A stretch of 64,000 nucleotides of DNA from Aureliella sp046290675 (GCA_046290675.1 JBKAHA010000002.1:62001-126000); one strand, 5' to 3'. Shown: positions 36,577-46,131, counted from the stretch's first letter. Made by a program: numbers and translations. The notes: generated by a model not told the origin, from the sequence alone.

Positions 36577-37926
36577 CTAGGAATCTTTGGCTAGTTTTGC
36601 GAGCATCTTTCGGTCGGGCTTAATGGAGAGCTCTGCAGCGGCGGGCCAGGTTCGGACTTCTACTGGGATTTCGTAGGCTGTCATCAGCCCTTTCAAAATG
36701 TTGGGCCAGTCGGCTGGTAGGTCGCCATCGACGAATGCCACTGGTCGGGATCCGAAGGCCGCATCAGGTTTAGGCACGACAACGACTTGGTTCAACTGGA
36801 AAGCCTTTGACATGACACGCTCAATATTCTCTGGATGGATATTCTCTCCGCCGGAAATGAACATGTTATCTAGTCGTCCTGTGACGCTCAGTTCTCCTTC
36901 TCGATTCATTGAACCCAAGTCACCGGTTGCAAACCAGCCTTCGTTGTTGACCACGGGAGAAATGACGCCGTCACGGTAATATCCCGCGCAAAGCGGTGCA
37001 CCTCGCACGAGAATTTCACCTGAGGGTGTGATCCTCAGCTCACGTCCGGGCAGCACACGGCCACTCATGTTCGGGTTTCCATCTTCGGTAGACGACGTTA
37101 CTTGGGAACCCATTTCAGTCAGTCCATACGTCGTGAGGACCTTAATGCCTCGTTCGCGAGCTTCTGCGACAAGCTGAGGATCAACGCTGCTACCGCCCAG
37201 AAGCACGTATTTTAGATGTTGCGATGGGAATGATGGCTCGGCGATTAGGCGTCGGAGTTGGATGGAAACGACGGAGAGATGTGTGACTTTTCTCGTGGCA
37301 AGTAGCCCAGCGTCCAAACTCTCTTCTGCATGCATCCCGACGACAGTGGCAGCGTTGACTGCACATCGAACAAGAATCGACAGGCCGCTGACGTGAAAGA
37401 GTGGCAATGACCACAACCATCGATCGCCCGGTAGAAGTGGCATGTTGCTGGCGGCACCCACGGCATTCGCAATGTGGGCCGACATGCTATGCACGACGGC
37501 CTTGGGTTGACCGGTACTTCCTGAACTTAGAATGATCGTCGCTGGGCGATCGAGGTTGTCCGATCCCTCCCCTTTGATCTCGTTTGAGTGTTTGTCATCT
37601 AGCGTTTCGTCCGTAGACCCCTTTCTAGCTTGTGGTAACCAGGCAGCGTCGAGTCTCTGCAGTATTTCAATTCGTTTTGGTTCAGGGAATCGATGGCTAA
37701 TTGGGCAAGCGACACCACCTTGGAATTGGATTGCCCAAAAGTTCAGGAACGCGTCCAGATCGTTGCTTGGGCACCATGCCACGTGTTCGCCGGACTGGCA
37801 AGAAACGGAAGCCTGCGTTTCTGTAAGGAAAGCTGCCAAGCTACCGTAGGCGATTTGGTTGTGACCATCGTCGAAAGCCAGTTGCTCAGGATACTTCCGC
37901 ATCGCATCTAGGATTGGGAGCCTCAT
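36577..37926 (-). CDS. menE: o-Succinylbenzoate-CoA ligase
   Basis: This is a 449-residue ANL-superfamily AMP-forming ligase. The P-loop-like motif is IILSSGSTGQPKAVVHS, followed by WLWSLPLFHVSGLSILVR, TTYGLTEMGSQVTSS, GWFATGDLG and the hinge region ISGGENIHPENIE. The catalytic Lys lies in the C-terminal SIKPDRKML segment. It joins CoA to o-succinylbenzoate, the substrate for MenB. Its ATG overlaps the menC stop (ATGA at 37923-37926), showing translational coupling. It is the last gene of the menaquinone operon. Confidence 0.95.
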   Translation of the reverse strand: MRLPILDAMRKYPEQLAFDDGHNQIAYGSLAAFLTETQASVSCQSGEHVAWCPSNDLDAFLNFWAIQFQGGVACPISHRFPEPKRIEILQRLDAAWLPQARKGSTDETLDDKHSNEIKGEGSDNLDRPATIILSSGSTGQPKAVVHSMSAHIANAVGAASNMPLLPGDRWLWSLPLFHVSGLSILVRCAVNAATVVGMHAEESLDAGLLATRKVTHLSVVSIQLRRLIAEPSFPSQHLKYVLLGGSSVDPQLVAEARERGIKVLTTYGLTEMGSQVTSSTEDGNPNMSGRVLPGRELRITPSGEILVRGAPLCAGYYRDGVISPVVNNEGWFATGDLGSMNREGELSVTGRLDNMFISGGENIHPENIERVMSKAFQLNQVVVVPKPDAAFGSRPVAFVDGDLPADWPNILKGLMTAYEIPVEVRTWPAAAELSIKPDRKMLAKLAKDS

Positions 37927-38864
37927 AGCGAAATGGGCTCCAGTCCAATAACTCGAGCTTGAGGCGGTTGTTCAAATCGAAGCATCCCCGCATTCTTTGT
38001 AGGTGAAATTTCTAGCAGATCTTCGGACAGCCAATCGAGAGTGTCGAGACCCGCCGGGAGGTGCGGAGAAAACTCGGATGCGAGTTGGACGATGTGCGCT
38101 ATCCCAATTCCCGACTCGAACGCGGCACTGAACACGACTGGCTTTCCCGTATCGGCAAGACGAAGGATGGCATCGCGGCCACCTAGGATTGTGGGTTTGC
38201 AGATCATAGCCACCGCATTGGGCCAATCGCTTAGATTCGTCCCTTCGATTAAGGTTTCGTCGAGGGCATAACGAAGGCCCGTAAGCTTATGAAGTTCCTC
38301 GAGTCTACCGGGTTCAGTTAATGGTTCTTCGATATAGTCCAAATCGATGCCGGACAGATGTTCCGCCGCTTCTTGGGCTTGTTCGAAAGTCCAAGCTCGA
38401 TTTGCATCCAACCGCAGTTGTGTGTTCTGCGGCAAGCGATCGCGGACTCTGCGAACCAGTTGTAGTTCGCTATGCAGATTGCCACGACCGACTTTGAGTT
38501 TGACGGCTGGACAGCTTGCGGCCGAAGGTTGTTTCAAAGAATCGAGAATGGTATTTGCGTCGCCGAGTAGCAGGCGATTGAACGGGACTTCGATGGGTGC
38601 CTTGATGGGCGTTTCCAGTTGAGTCCAGGCAAATCTCAGCGAGGCGGGTGGAGTCTGTTCGCCTCGGAGCGCCGATATGACGTCGCCGATTGATTCGCGA
38701 CTGAATCCAGGTAGTGGTGAAGCCTCCGCCCAGTAGCCATCACGCTCGAGTAGTACGCCTTCACGAAATCGGTGAAGTCCGCCTTTCAGATTGAGCTCTG
38801 AAACGAGCTTAATCCGGAAGCGATAAGCTTTGACGCCATCGAGGGGAAGAAGCCCATGCGTCAT
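37923..38864 (-). CDS. menC: o-Succinylbenzoate synthase
   Basis: The start is ATG 38864, which overlaps the menA stop as ATGA; a longer frame to 38933 runs into menA. The ~313-residue enolase-superfamily enzyme shows the catalytic Lys segment PAVKLKVGRGN, metal ligands in LRLDANRAW, LDYIEEPL and ALDETLIEG, and the second Lys in AVAMICKPTILGG. It dehydrates SHCHC to o-succinylbenzoate. Both ends overlap neighbours by four bases. Confidence 0.94.
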   Translation of the reverse strand: MTHGLLPLDGVKAYRFRIKLVSELNLKGGLHRFREGVLLERDGYWAEASPLPGFSRESIGDVISALRGEQTPPASLRFAWTQLETPIKAPIEVPFNRLLLGDANTILDSLKQPSAASCPAVKLKVGRGNLHSELQLVRRVRDRLPQNTQLRLDANRAWTFEQAQEAAEHLSGIDLDYIEEPLTEPGRLEELHKLTGLRYALDETLIEGTNLSDWPNAVAMICKPTILGGRDAILRLADTGKPVVFSAAFESGIGIAHIVQLASEFSPHLPAGLDTLDWLSEDLLEISPTKNAGMLRFEQPPQARVIGLEPISL

Positions 38865-39739
38865 GCTAGTCCCAATCCGGCGCAGAATAATGCCGTGTAC
38901 AAGAGCAACAAGCCGGCCGTCATTCCCAGGCAAGGTCCAAGCGCTGCACCATCACGATGCCAAACTTTGCGGATGACTAGCAGTCCAGGCACCACTACCA
39001 CGGAGGCGATGGCGGGAAACCAATTTAATGGAGGTGCAGCTAGGGCAACAAAGATCAGTGGGATGAGAATCGCACTCATGATGCAGAGTGCGTATTGGTA
39101 TCGGCTAAACGTCGCCCCAAGTCGAACGGCCAGGGTTCGCTTATTGGCTTTCCGATCTTCATCGATGTCGCGAAGGTTGTTCACCACGAGTAAACCAGTC
39201 GCCAATAGCCCCGGACCGAAGCCTGCCAACACTGCCAGCCAAGACAGTTCTAGTGACTGAACGTAATGAGTCCCTGCAACGGCGACTGGACCGAAGAAGA
39301 AAAGCACAAACGGGTCCGCAATTCCCAGATACGCCAATGAAAATCGCCCGGCCGTGTAGAGTACACCGAAGAGAATGCTCAAGGCACCCAGCAGGATGAA
39401 GACCCAGCCGGCTCGCAGCGAGACCAAGCATGCCGCAAGTGCGGTAATCGAAAACATCAGTACCGTCGCGGCGAGCATTGCGCGGGGCGATATTAATCCA
39501 GCTTGCACCGCGCGTGTCGGACCTTTGCGATCTGCTGTGTCTGCGCCTTGGAAAAAATCGCAGTAGTCGTTGCAGAAGTTGGTGCCGATCTGCACGGAAA
39601 CTGCGGCGAGCAGCGCGCCAAGCATGGCATACAGATGGAATGAACTATCCTTCCATGCGAGCATTGCACCGATTGCGACCGGCGAGAGCCCCGCGAAAAG
39701 CGTTTTTGGCCGAGCGGCAAGTATCCAATGTGAGATCAT
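38861..39739 (-). CDS. menA: 1,4-Dihydroxy-2-naphthoate polyprenyltransferase
   Basis: This is a 292-residue UbiA-superfamily membrane prenyltransferase with about nine helices. The two Asp-rich motifs are NFCNDYCDFFQGADTADRKG (residues about 53-72) and VVNNLRDIDEDRKANKRTLA (about 186-205). It attaches the isoprenoid tail to DHNA at the cytoplasmic membrane, giving demethylmenaquinone. The final methyltransferase (MenG/UbiE) is not in this window. Its stop overlaps the menC start. Confidence 0.95.
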   Translation of the reverse strand: MISHWILAARPKTLFAGLSPVAIGAMLAWKDSSFHLYAMLGALLAAVSVQIGTNFCNDYCDFFQGADTADRKGPTRAVQAGLISPRAMLAATVLMFSITALAACLVSLRAGWVFILLGALSILFGVLYTAGRFSLAYLGIADPFVLFFFGPVAVAGTHYVQSLELSWLAVLAGFGPGLLATGLLVVNNLRDIDEDRKANKRTLAVRLGATFSRYQYALCIMSAILIPLIFVALAAPPLNWFPAIASVVVVPGLLVIRKVWHRDGAALGPCLGMTAGLLLLYTALFCAGLGLA

Positions 39740-39837
39740 CGCGGACTCGAATTCATCAGCGTGGAACTCCGTGGTAAAGCTTCAGCATTGAGTTGGTCAT
39801 TGCAGGGCATCTTGGATTGAGCGTCGGAGTTGCTGCC

Positions 39838-40767
39838 TTAGAAGTGATACGGATAGTCAGACCAATCCGGCTTGCGTTTCTCCAAGAATGCGTCTCGCCC
39901 TTCTCTAGCCTCGTCCGTACCGTAAGCCAGTCGCGTTGCTTCGCCGGCGAAGAGCTGCTGGCCAACCAATCCATCATCGGTCAGATTGAAGGCATACTTG
40001 ACCATCCTCTGTGCCGTTGGGCTCTTGGCGCAGATCTCGGAGGCCCACTGTAGCGCTTCGGTTTCAAGTTGCTCATGTGGAACCACGGCATTGACGGCTC
40101 CCTGTTGTTTTGCTTCTTCAGCGGAGTAGGTTCTTCCAAGGAAGAAGATTTCTCGAGCCGTCTTTTGACCGACTTGCTTTGCCAGGTAGGCCGAACCGAA
40201 ACCACCGTCGAAGCTGGCGACATCAGTATCTGTCTGTTTGAATTTAGCGTGTTCGCGCGATGCTATCGTCAAATCGCAAATCACATGCAAACTGTGGCCA
40301 CCGCCAACCGCCCAGCCGGGCACCGCGCAAAGAACGACCTTGGGCATGACGCGAATCAGACGCTGGCACTCCAGGATATGCAGCCGTCCGGCGCGGGTCG
40401 TATCGATCGTTTGGGAGTCGCTGCTGTGAGAGTATTGATAGCCGTCCTTTCCGCGAACGCGTTGGTCTCCGCCCGAGCAAAATGCCCAGCCGCCATCTTT
40501 GGGGGACGGTCCATTTCCAGTCAGGATTACCGCTCCAATGTCGCTGGACTGTCTTGCATGATCGAGTGCTGTGTAGAGTTCATCAACCGTCTGCGGCCGA
40601 AAAGCGTTGCGGACTTCGGGGCGGTTGAAAGCAATGCGAACCGCGCCCACCTCGTTCGCGCGGTGGTATGTGATGTCCGAGAAATTGAATTGGTCTAGTG
40701 AATGCCACAACTTCGGATCGAAGATGTCCGAGACTTGGTCTGTAGTGGAAATGGGTCTGCCTAACAC
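39838..40767 (-). CDS. menB: 1,4-Dihydroxy-2-naphthoyl-CoA synthase
   Basis: This 309-residue crotonase-fold protein starts at GTG 40767; internal starts would shorten a poorly conserved head. Motifs are AVRIAFNRPEVRNAFRPQTV, the oxyanion segment GGWAFCSGGDQRVRG, PGWAVGGGHSLHVICDLTIA, and TDVASFDGGFGSAYLAKQVG with the family's catalytic Asp. The C-terminus RKPDWSDYPYHF is characteristic of MenB. It closes the second ring of o-succinylbenzoyl-CoA. A MenI-type thioesterase for the next step is not visible nearby. Confidence 0.96.
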   Translation of the reverse strand: MLGRPISTTDQVSDIFDPKLWHSLDQFNFSDITYHRANEVGAVRIAFNRPEVRNAFRPQTVDELYTALDHARQSSDIGAVILTGNGPSPKDGGWAFCSGGDQRVRGKDGYQYSHSSDSQTIDTTRAGRLHILECQRLIRVMPKVVLCAVPGWAVGGGHSLHVICDLTIASREHAKFKQTDTDVASFDGGFGSAYLAKQVGQKTAREIFFLGRTYSAEEAKQQGAVNAVVPHEQLETEALQWASEICAKSPTAQRMVKYAFNLTDDGLVGQQLFAGEATRLAYGTDEAREGRDAFLEKRKPDWSDYPYHF

Positions 40768-40879
40768 TAACTAAGGAACGAATGGACGGATGGGGGCTAG
40801 GCTGTCGATGGATTGCGTTCGACTAGCTAAGAACTATATTTTATCGAGTCTGCGAAGGGAGTCAGGTCGGCGTATCAGG

Positions 40880-41608
40880 CTATTCGACTTGGTCAGGGAT
40901 TTTGCGTCCTAGGAAGTTGCCGATCGCTTTAGCCAGATTGCTAGGTTGTTCGCGATGAACGAGATGTCCACAGTTGGCTATGACTTTCGCTTCGATGTTG
41001 TCCGCCGCGTCCTGTAAACGCAGGGCGATTCTCTTGTATTTCTCGTCCTGTTCGCCGGCGACCGCTAAGGCGGGAATGGCGAGTTCGTCGACCCGTTCCC
41101 AATAGTTGGGTTGTTTGGCTACCGATAAAGTCTTGAGGATCGCAGGCCAGTGCTGCGAGTTCTGCTTGAGTTTGCGTTTGATCACCGACGTCACGATGTG
41201 CTCTGGGACCGTATCGAAGACGGATTGGCGATACCAGCCGGTCAAAAAGTCTCGCCTTGGTTGGGATTCGATTTGCGAAGCGACTTTTTGGTCGGCTAGC
41301 CAGCGCAGATCTCTTGCTTCTTGGGTCTCGAGTCCAGGGCTTCCGGAGATGAGCACGAGTCCGCTGAAATTCGACGAGAATTCGATGGCTAGACCGAGTG
41401 CCAACCGAGCGCCCATGGAGTAACCAACGAGAATCGAATGTTCGGGGATCGAAACTGCGAGCTGTCTCAGGCAGCTTGCCCAATCATCGGCTGGCTGGAC
41501 TTCGAGGGCATAAGTGTCGCACGATTGTCCGATAGTGTCCCTCACTTCGTCCCAATCGGAGGGATGTCCCATGAAGCCATGGAGGAAAGCTAATCTTGGT
41601 CGCTGCAC
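40880..41608 (-). CDS. menH: SHCHC synthase (alpha/beta hydrolase)
   Basis: This is a 242-residue alpha/beta hydrolase. LAFLHGFMGHPSDWDEV forms the oxyanion-hole region, ILVGYSMGARLALGLAIEF contains the nucleophile Ser, LAVAGEQDEKYKRI the acid residue, and VIANCGHLVHREQPSNLAKA the catalytic His. It eliminates pyruvate from SEPHCHC to give SHCHC. The GTG start lies inside the end of menD (19-base overlap), so the two are translated together. Confidence 0.93.
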   Translation of the reverse strand: MQRPRLAFLHGFMGHPSDWDEVRDTIGQSCDTYALEVQPADDWASCLRQLAVSIPEHSILVGYSMGARLALGLAIEFSSNFSGLVLISGSPGLETQEARDLRWLADQKVASQIESQPRRDFLTGWYRQSVFDTVPEHIVTSVIKRKLKQNSQHWPAILKTLSVAKQPNYWERVDELAIPALAVAGEQDEKYKRIALRLQDAADNIEAKVIANCGHLVHREQPSNLAKAIGNFLGRKIPDQVE

Positions 41609-43320
41609 TGCCGGATCGCTTTCCTAATCTGTTGCCGTGTTTCTAAGTTGACTTGTCGATCCGTGGCCAACTCGATTACATGAGATCGGCTTTGAGCCAG
41701 TGCGTGGTCATAGCTCGCACGGAAGCTCTGCATGTCCGTGGCTCGGAGATACGGTAGTCCAAACATTTCTGCTGCGCCTGCGAACCTGTAGTCATGTGGT
41801 GTGTTGAAGTACTGTTCGAAGTGCGGTGAGCTTCGGATCGGAAGCAAATCAAAAATGTGCCCGCCCTGGTTGTTGACGACCAAGATAATCATGGGCGTAG
41901 CGGAGTTCGAGACCAACGAAAATGAGTTCAAGTCATGGAGCGCAGAGAGGTCGCCTATTAACACTGTTGTCGGCCGTTCGAGTCCGTTTGCATAACCGAC
42001 TGCGGTGGCAAGCAGTCCGTCGATCCCGCTGGCGCCTCGGTTTGCAGCAACGTGTCGCACCAGAGGAATCGCTTGGTCGTGTTCGGGGGCACCACCGAAC
42101 CAGTCCATGTCTCGAATGGGCATGCTGTTCCCGAGAAACAAGCCGTGATCCACTGGGTGGTGCTGGTGAAGGAAATGTGCAATAGATGGTTCACTCAGTG
42201 ACTCCGTAGATTCCAGAGCTCCATCGATGGTCTTTCGCCGGCATTCTTCCGCTTCTTCCCAAGCTGCCAAGAATTCTGGTGAGGCTGTCGAACCAACGAC
42301 TCGAGTCTTTAGCTCCGAAAAGGAGAAGCAATGGCGGTGTAGAGATATATTTGCGGGGTTAACGACCTGGCCAGTCGATGTGATATGGAAAAAATCGGTT
42401 CCCTCGCCCGCGACGCTCGCAGTCCAATGAATCCAAGACTTGGAAGTGATTCGATCCCCCAAATGCAGAACGTGATCCGGCCGCGGTAACGTAAATTCAC
42501 TCGGCAGCTCAAAGGAGCTTGCCGCAAGTCCGCTGGTTACGTCGCTTAAGATGGGGCATCCGAGACGAACCGCGAGTGCCTGCGCGGCTCGAGCTTCGTC
42601 GGGAGTGCAGCTTCCCAATGCAATAAGCGTATTGCCGGTCAATTCAATGTTTTCAACTGAAGAATTCAGGGAGACTGCGGATCGCCCGGCGTCGTTGCCC
42701 TCTCCGGCTCCAGTTAGTCTGGGTTGATTGGCGGTCGTCTTGAGTGGTTGATTGCTTGGTAATCCGTTACCAGGAGTTGGCTCCTCAATCGTGAAGGGCT
42801 CTCGGAATATCCAATTCACATGGACAGGGCCGACCGCGGCGGCGCTGATCGCCCGATCGAGAACTTTGGCTAAGAAGTGGGTGCCATCGGTGTCTTCGGC
42901 AGAACTTTGGTCTTCGGGGGCTGGTAGGTTGAAGAAAAGATCGGGGTAAGTGCCGAAGATCTCTCGTTGTTCGATTGTCTGGTTTGCACCGATTCCACGC
43001 AGCTCGTCAGGCCGATCTGCTGTGAAAAGCAGCAGAGGCACACGATCCATGGCCGCTTCAATTACAGCTGGCATCGCGTTCGCTACGGCCGTACCCGACG
43101 TGCAGATAAATACGCCCGGCTTTCTTGTTGCCCGGCCATGCCCCAACGCGCAGAAAGCAAGCCCGCGCTCATCATAGTGCTGTGTGATCTGGGCCCGCTC
43201 ATCACGGGCCACAGCAAGTGTTAGCGGAGTGCACCGCGAGCCAGGGGCGACAAAGAAATGATCGACACCATTTCGCAGGCAAGCGTCGATGGCGTATGTA
43301 GACCAGGTCTGATCGAACAC
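41590..43320 (-). CDS. menD: SEPHCHC synthase
   Basis: This is a 576-residue thiamine-diphosphate enzyme. The N-terminal motif is FFVAPGSRCTPLTLAVARDE, then the activating Glu in TQHYDERGLAFCALGHGRAT. ThDP/Mg binding is at VLIGDLSALHDLNSFSLVSN, and ILVVNNQGGHIFDLLPI follows. It adds succinic semialdehyde (from 2-oxoglutarate) to isochorismate, the first committed step of the classical menaquinone route. The start is GTG 43320, 90 bases after menF. Confidence 0.96.
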   Translation of the reverse strand: MFDQTWSTYAIDACLRNGVDHFFVAPGSRCTPLTLAVARDERAQITQHYDERGLAFCALGHGRATRKPGVFICTSGTAVANAMPAVIEAAMDRVPLLLFTADRPDELRGIGANQTIEQREIFGTYPDLFFNLPAPEDQSSAEDTDGTHFLAKVLDRAISAAAVGPVHVNWIFREPFTIEEPTPGNGLPSNQPLKTTANQPRLTGAGEGNDAGRSAVSLNSSVENIELTGNTLIALGSCTPDEARAAQALAVRLGCPILSDVTSGLAASSFELPSEFTLPRPDHVLHLGDRITSKSWIHWTASVAGEGTDFFHITSTGQVVNPANISLHRHCFSFSELKTRVVGSTASPEFLAAWEEAEECRRKTIDGALESTESLSEPSIAHFLHQHHPVDHGLFLGNSMPIRDMDWFGGAPEHDQAIPLVRHVAANRGASGIDGLLATAVGYANGLERPTTVLIGDLSALHDLNSFSLVSNSATPMIILVVNNQGGHIFDLLPIRSSPHFEQYFNTPHDYRFAGAAEMFGLPYLRATDMQSFRASYDHALAQSRSHVIELATDRQVNLETRQQIRKAIRQCSDQD

Positions 43321-43410
43321 TTGCTTGAACTTCTCTTCATTACTACGCGTTGTTGCCGAGACTTTGATCGTTGCGGAGCGAGCGGAATAGGTGTCTTGTA
43401 CCAGCTTGCG

Positions 43411-44739
43411 TCAACAATTCAGGATGCTCATGAAATCCTGGATTTTGTTGTCGACTTCGAGCCACTCCTGCTCGGGATCCGATCCGCGCACGATGCCCGC
43501 TCCGGAGTACAGAGAAAGGGAATTTGACTGTACTAGTCCGGATCGGATGGCGACGGCAAACTGAGCACTGTTTGCGCTGACCCATCCGACTGGAGCAGCG
43601 TACCAACCGCGGTTAAAGGGCTCAATCCTGGCTATCTCGGGGAGCGCGTTTTCAGTCGGATATCCACCAACGGCGGGCGTTGGATGTAACTTTTTGAGTA
43701 ACGCTCCATCGTGAACATCGGGCTTCAGTTCACCACGTACCCCGGAACGCAAATGCTGCTTGTGGGTTAACCTCAAGATAGAGGCTTGGTCGTCTACATC
43801 GAGATGCTCTATGTATTGGTGGAGCTTCTGGCGGATGCTCTTCCGAACGATGTCGTGTTCCCGCTGATCCTTGTCACTCGTCAGTAATTCAATCGCTAGC
43901 TTCTCATCCGCTTGTGGGTTTTCGCCTCGCATTCTCGTACCCGCGACAACTTCGCTGTGAAGCGTATTTCCGCTCCGCCAGAAAAGCTGTTCTGGAGTCG
44001 CACCAAGGAAAGCAGTCTCATCGGTGAAGCTGAAACAAAACACGAAGCAGTCGTGGGTTGCGGCATCCAACCGTTGTGACAAAGTAATTGGGTTCAGCGG
44101 TTTCGCGAATTCTAATTTTGTTCTCCTTGCAAGCACGATCTTTTCGATGACTTCACGGTGGATCAAAGCTAGGGCTTCATCGACTCGTGATTGCCAACCG
44201 TTGACGGTTGGAGAATATTCTCTCGTGACTAAGGACGGGATTTGGCGGTCGTCGGGTAGGTGATCGAAGGTGAATCCAAGCAAGTCCTCTTGAGCTCGCT
44301 GGACGTCTTGGGAGCTCATGACCGCCAATGTGAGCACGCCGTCAGCAAGCATGAGCCGTGGAATGGCGAAGCGGCCGGCACCAAAACGGCCCCACGAATC
44401 TGAGCCATCGAAGGAGAGGCCACCAAACCAGCGTAGTTCTTCGTTACCTTTCAGTTGCCGCCGACAATCGGCCAGGCACTCGGCTGGATCTCCGCCTGCA
44501 CGTAGAGCGATCTCGGCGGCGGTTCCCAGACCGGCCCACATCGCATCGGAAGACCGGTCACGCCAGGCAAGTCGGGCGGCGGAAGGGTTTGCGTTGAGCC
44601 ATTCCCAGCCCCGTAGCTCGCTGGCCGGGGCTTTGATCGCCACAGGGAACGTGGTTTCCGCATGCCGCAGCGCTTCCAGCTGTTCGCACAACGAACCGAT
44701 CATCTCGGCGAAAGGTCGGGTTGGAGACGCTGTTTTCAT
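43411..44739 (-). CDS. menF: Isochorismate synthase
   Basis: This is a 442-residue chorismate-utilising (MST family) enzyme. VIEKIVLARRTKLEFAKPL carries the base-forming Lys, HSEVVAGTRMRGENPQADEK the Mg-binding Glu region, LHPTPAVGGYPTENALPEI the substrate loop, and YSGAGIVRGSDPEQEWLEVD the C-terminal glycine-rich block. It converts chorismate to isochorismate and is the first gene of the men operon in transcription order. The role in menaquinone rather than siderophore synthesis follows from its neighbours. Confidence 0.94.
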   Translation of the reverse strand: MKTASPTRPFAEMIGSLCEQLEALRHAETTFPVAIKAPASELRGWEWLNANPSAARLAWRDRSSDAMWAGLGTAAEIALRAGGDPAECLADCRRQLKGNEELRWFGGLSFDGSDSWGRFGAGRFAIPRLMLADGVLTLAVMSSQDVQRAQEDLLGFTFDHLPDDRQIPSLVTREYSPTVNGWQSRVDEALALIHREVIEKIVLARRTKLEFAKPLNPITLSQRLDAATHDCFVFCFSFTDETAFLGATPEQLFWRSGNTLHSEVVAGTRMRGENPQADEKLAIELLTSDKDQREHDIVRKSIRQKLHQYIEHLDVDDQASILRLTHKQHLRSGVRGELKPDVHDGALLKKLHPTPAVGGYPTENALPEIARIEPFNRGWYAAPVGWVSANSAQFAVAIRSGLVQSNSLSLYSGAGIVRGSDPEQEWLEVDNKIQDFMSILNC

Positions 44740-45093
44740 CTTTTCCAGGCCGGGCGGCCGTCTCTTTCTTTACTCGCGAACGAAATTTGCCTGCTTGGCA
44801 CAATGGACCGAGTGTTGGGAGCCTGAGCGTATTGGAGCAACGCGACCGCGAGTTGTGCCAGATTTTATTTAGGAATCTGCTTCAAGTAAGCCTAGTTTCG
44901 GACCAGATTTATCGGGCTTTCGCCATGTTGATCACCGGAGCCAGGTACATGCGATTAACCGATGGCTAAGAGAAATGGACACTTTTGCTCAAACAAATTG
45001 TCGCCGAGCCCATCTAACAAGCTGGTATTTGACGAGACGGCCAAAAGCCGCGAACCGAAATCGGATGCAGTAGCTTCTTGGAGATCAAGCGGA
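44740..45093. other. Divergent intergenic region between menF and the DUF429 gene
   Basis: It must contain the men operon promoter. The first 44 codons of a longer reading of the DUF429 frame (from ATG 44962) fall here; they show no conserved sequence and no ribosome-binding site. Nothing else is seen. Confidence 0.4.
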
Positions 45094-45879
45094 ATGCCGG
45101 AGAAGAGGATTGCAGCAGTCGATGGGTGCCGCGGCGGCTGGGTAACTGTTCAGGCCGCGATTGAGAAGGCGATCGGGGATAGGGATTCACCAGAATTGGG
45201 ATGCCGAAAAGTCGCTGAGAAGACGCTTGAGTGCGGCTTCGCGGGTAGTTTTGCTGAAGTGCTAAGCACAACCGAGGGATGCGACTTGGTATTGGTTGAT
45301 ATGCCCATTGGATTGAGCGAAGCTGGCCCAGCGGCGTGTGAGAGCTCAAAGCCGGAAAACACATGGCCTCGGCAGTGTGATTTGATGGCAAAGGAAGCGC
45401 TCGGTCACAAACGCAACAGCCTCTTCTTAGCACCTCCCCGCGGCACTCTTGATGCGGATAATCCGCAAGAGTTCCAACGCCTGCATCGTCAGCTGACCGG
45501 TGTCGGGGCGAGTCTTCCGGTTTGGGGAATCGTGCCAAAGATCATCGAGTTGGATGGTCATATGAACGAAGAGGTGCAACGTCGAGTACATGAGTTTCAC
45601 CCCGAGCTCTCGTGGAGCCGACTGGCAGGACGGGCCCTCGCGAAAAAACGAAGTCCTGAAGGAGCGAATCAGCGGTGGCAGATCCTCGGGAAGTGGCTTG
45701 TGGCTGATGATCTCGAATCCGCGCGGCACTGGCGAGCAGCCCATCGACCGAAGGTTGCCGAAGACGATCTCCTCGATGCCTTGGTTGGGGTGCTCACTGG
45801 TTTGACCTTTGGCCAGTTTCGGTTTCCCGTCGAATCGGTCCGCGATCAACGCGGGCTGAATATGGAGATCTATTACTGA
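45094..45879 (+). CDS. DUF429 family protein, predicted RNase H-like fold
   Basis: I place the start at ATG 45094, with GGAG about ten bases upstream and the conserved IAAVDGCRGGWVTVQ beginning six residues later; ATG 44962 would add 44 residues. The ~261-residue product shows the DUF429 pattern: VDGCRGGW (strand 1 with Asp), LVLVDMPIGLSEAGP (second acidic strand), KRNSLFLAPPRGTLDA, VHEFHPELSWSRLAG and the closing EDDLLDALVGVLTG. Acidic residues are placed as in RNase H-like nucleases, but activity is unproven for the family. Its stop codon is overlapped by a possible CTG-started mini-gene. Confidence 0.88.
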   Translation: MPEKRIAAVDGCRGGWVTVQAAIEKAIGDRDSPELGCRKVAEKTLECGFAGSFAEVLSTTEGCDLVLVDMPIGLSEAGPAACESSKPENTWPRQCDLMAKEALGHKRNSLFLAPPRGTLDADNPQEFQRLHRQLTGVGASLPVWGIVPKIIELDGHMNEEVQRRVHEFHPELSWSRLAGRALAKKRSPEGANQRWQILGKWLVADDLESARHWRAAHRPKVAEDDLLDALVGVLTGLTFGQFRFPVESVRDQRGLNMEIYY

Positions 45880-46025
45880 TCACAGCGATCATCTTCGTCC
45901 TCTTTGCACTGTGTTGGAAGCGAGCGAGAGAGTTTGACGCGAACTTTGGGCGGTGGGCCCAATTCGTGTTCCAAAATCCGGTCTTCGAGATTGATTCTGG
46001 TTCCTCCGAGTGGTACCGTTGGTAG
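45876..46025 (+). CDS. Possible 49-residue membrane mini-protein with CTG start
   Basis: Right after DUF429 a different frame is open and protein-like: a hydrophobic helix ITAIIFVLFALCWKRARE, then FDANFGRWAQFVFQNP and FEIDSGSSEWYRW before TAG. There is no ATG, GTG or TTG at its head. CTG (45876-45878) overlaps the DUF429 stop as CTGA, mimicking the coupled ATGA overlaps seen elsewhere in the window. It would be a single-span protein with its tail in the cytoplasm. Treat it as a candidate; the start is the weak point. Confidence 0.35.
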   Translation: MITAIIFVLFALCWKRAREFDANFGRWAQFVFQNPVFEIDSGSSEWYRW

Positions 46026-46131
46026 TGATTATGAGGGTTTTTGCCCGCAGCAATCCCAGTGGTGATGTGTGCACATGCCGGTCTCCAGTGGTCCTTGTCC
46101 TCCTGCCTCTTCTCTCACCTCGAGATCCTTC

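Noticed and set aside
39753..39800. 13-codon frame between menB and menA as a leader peptide
   Set aside because: It is short, has no ribosome-binding site and lies inside an operon where attenuation is not expected.
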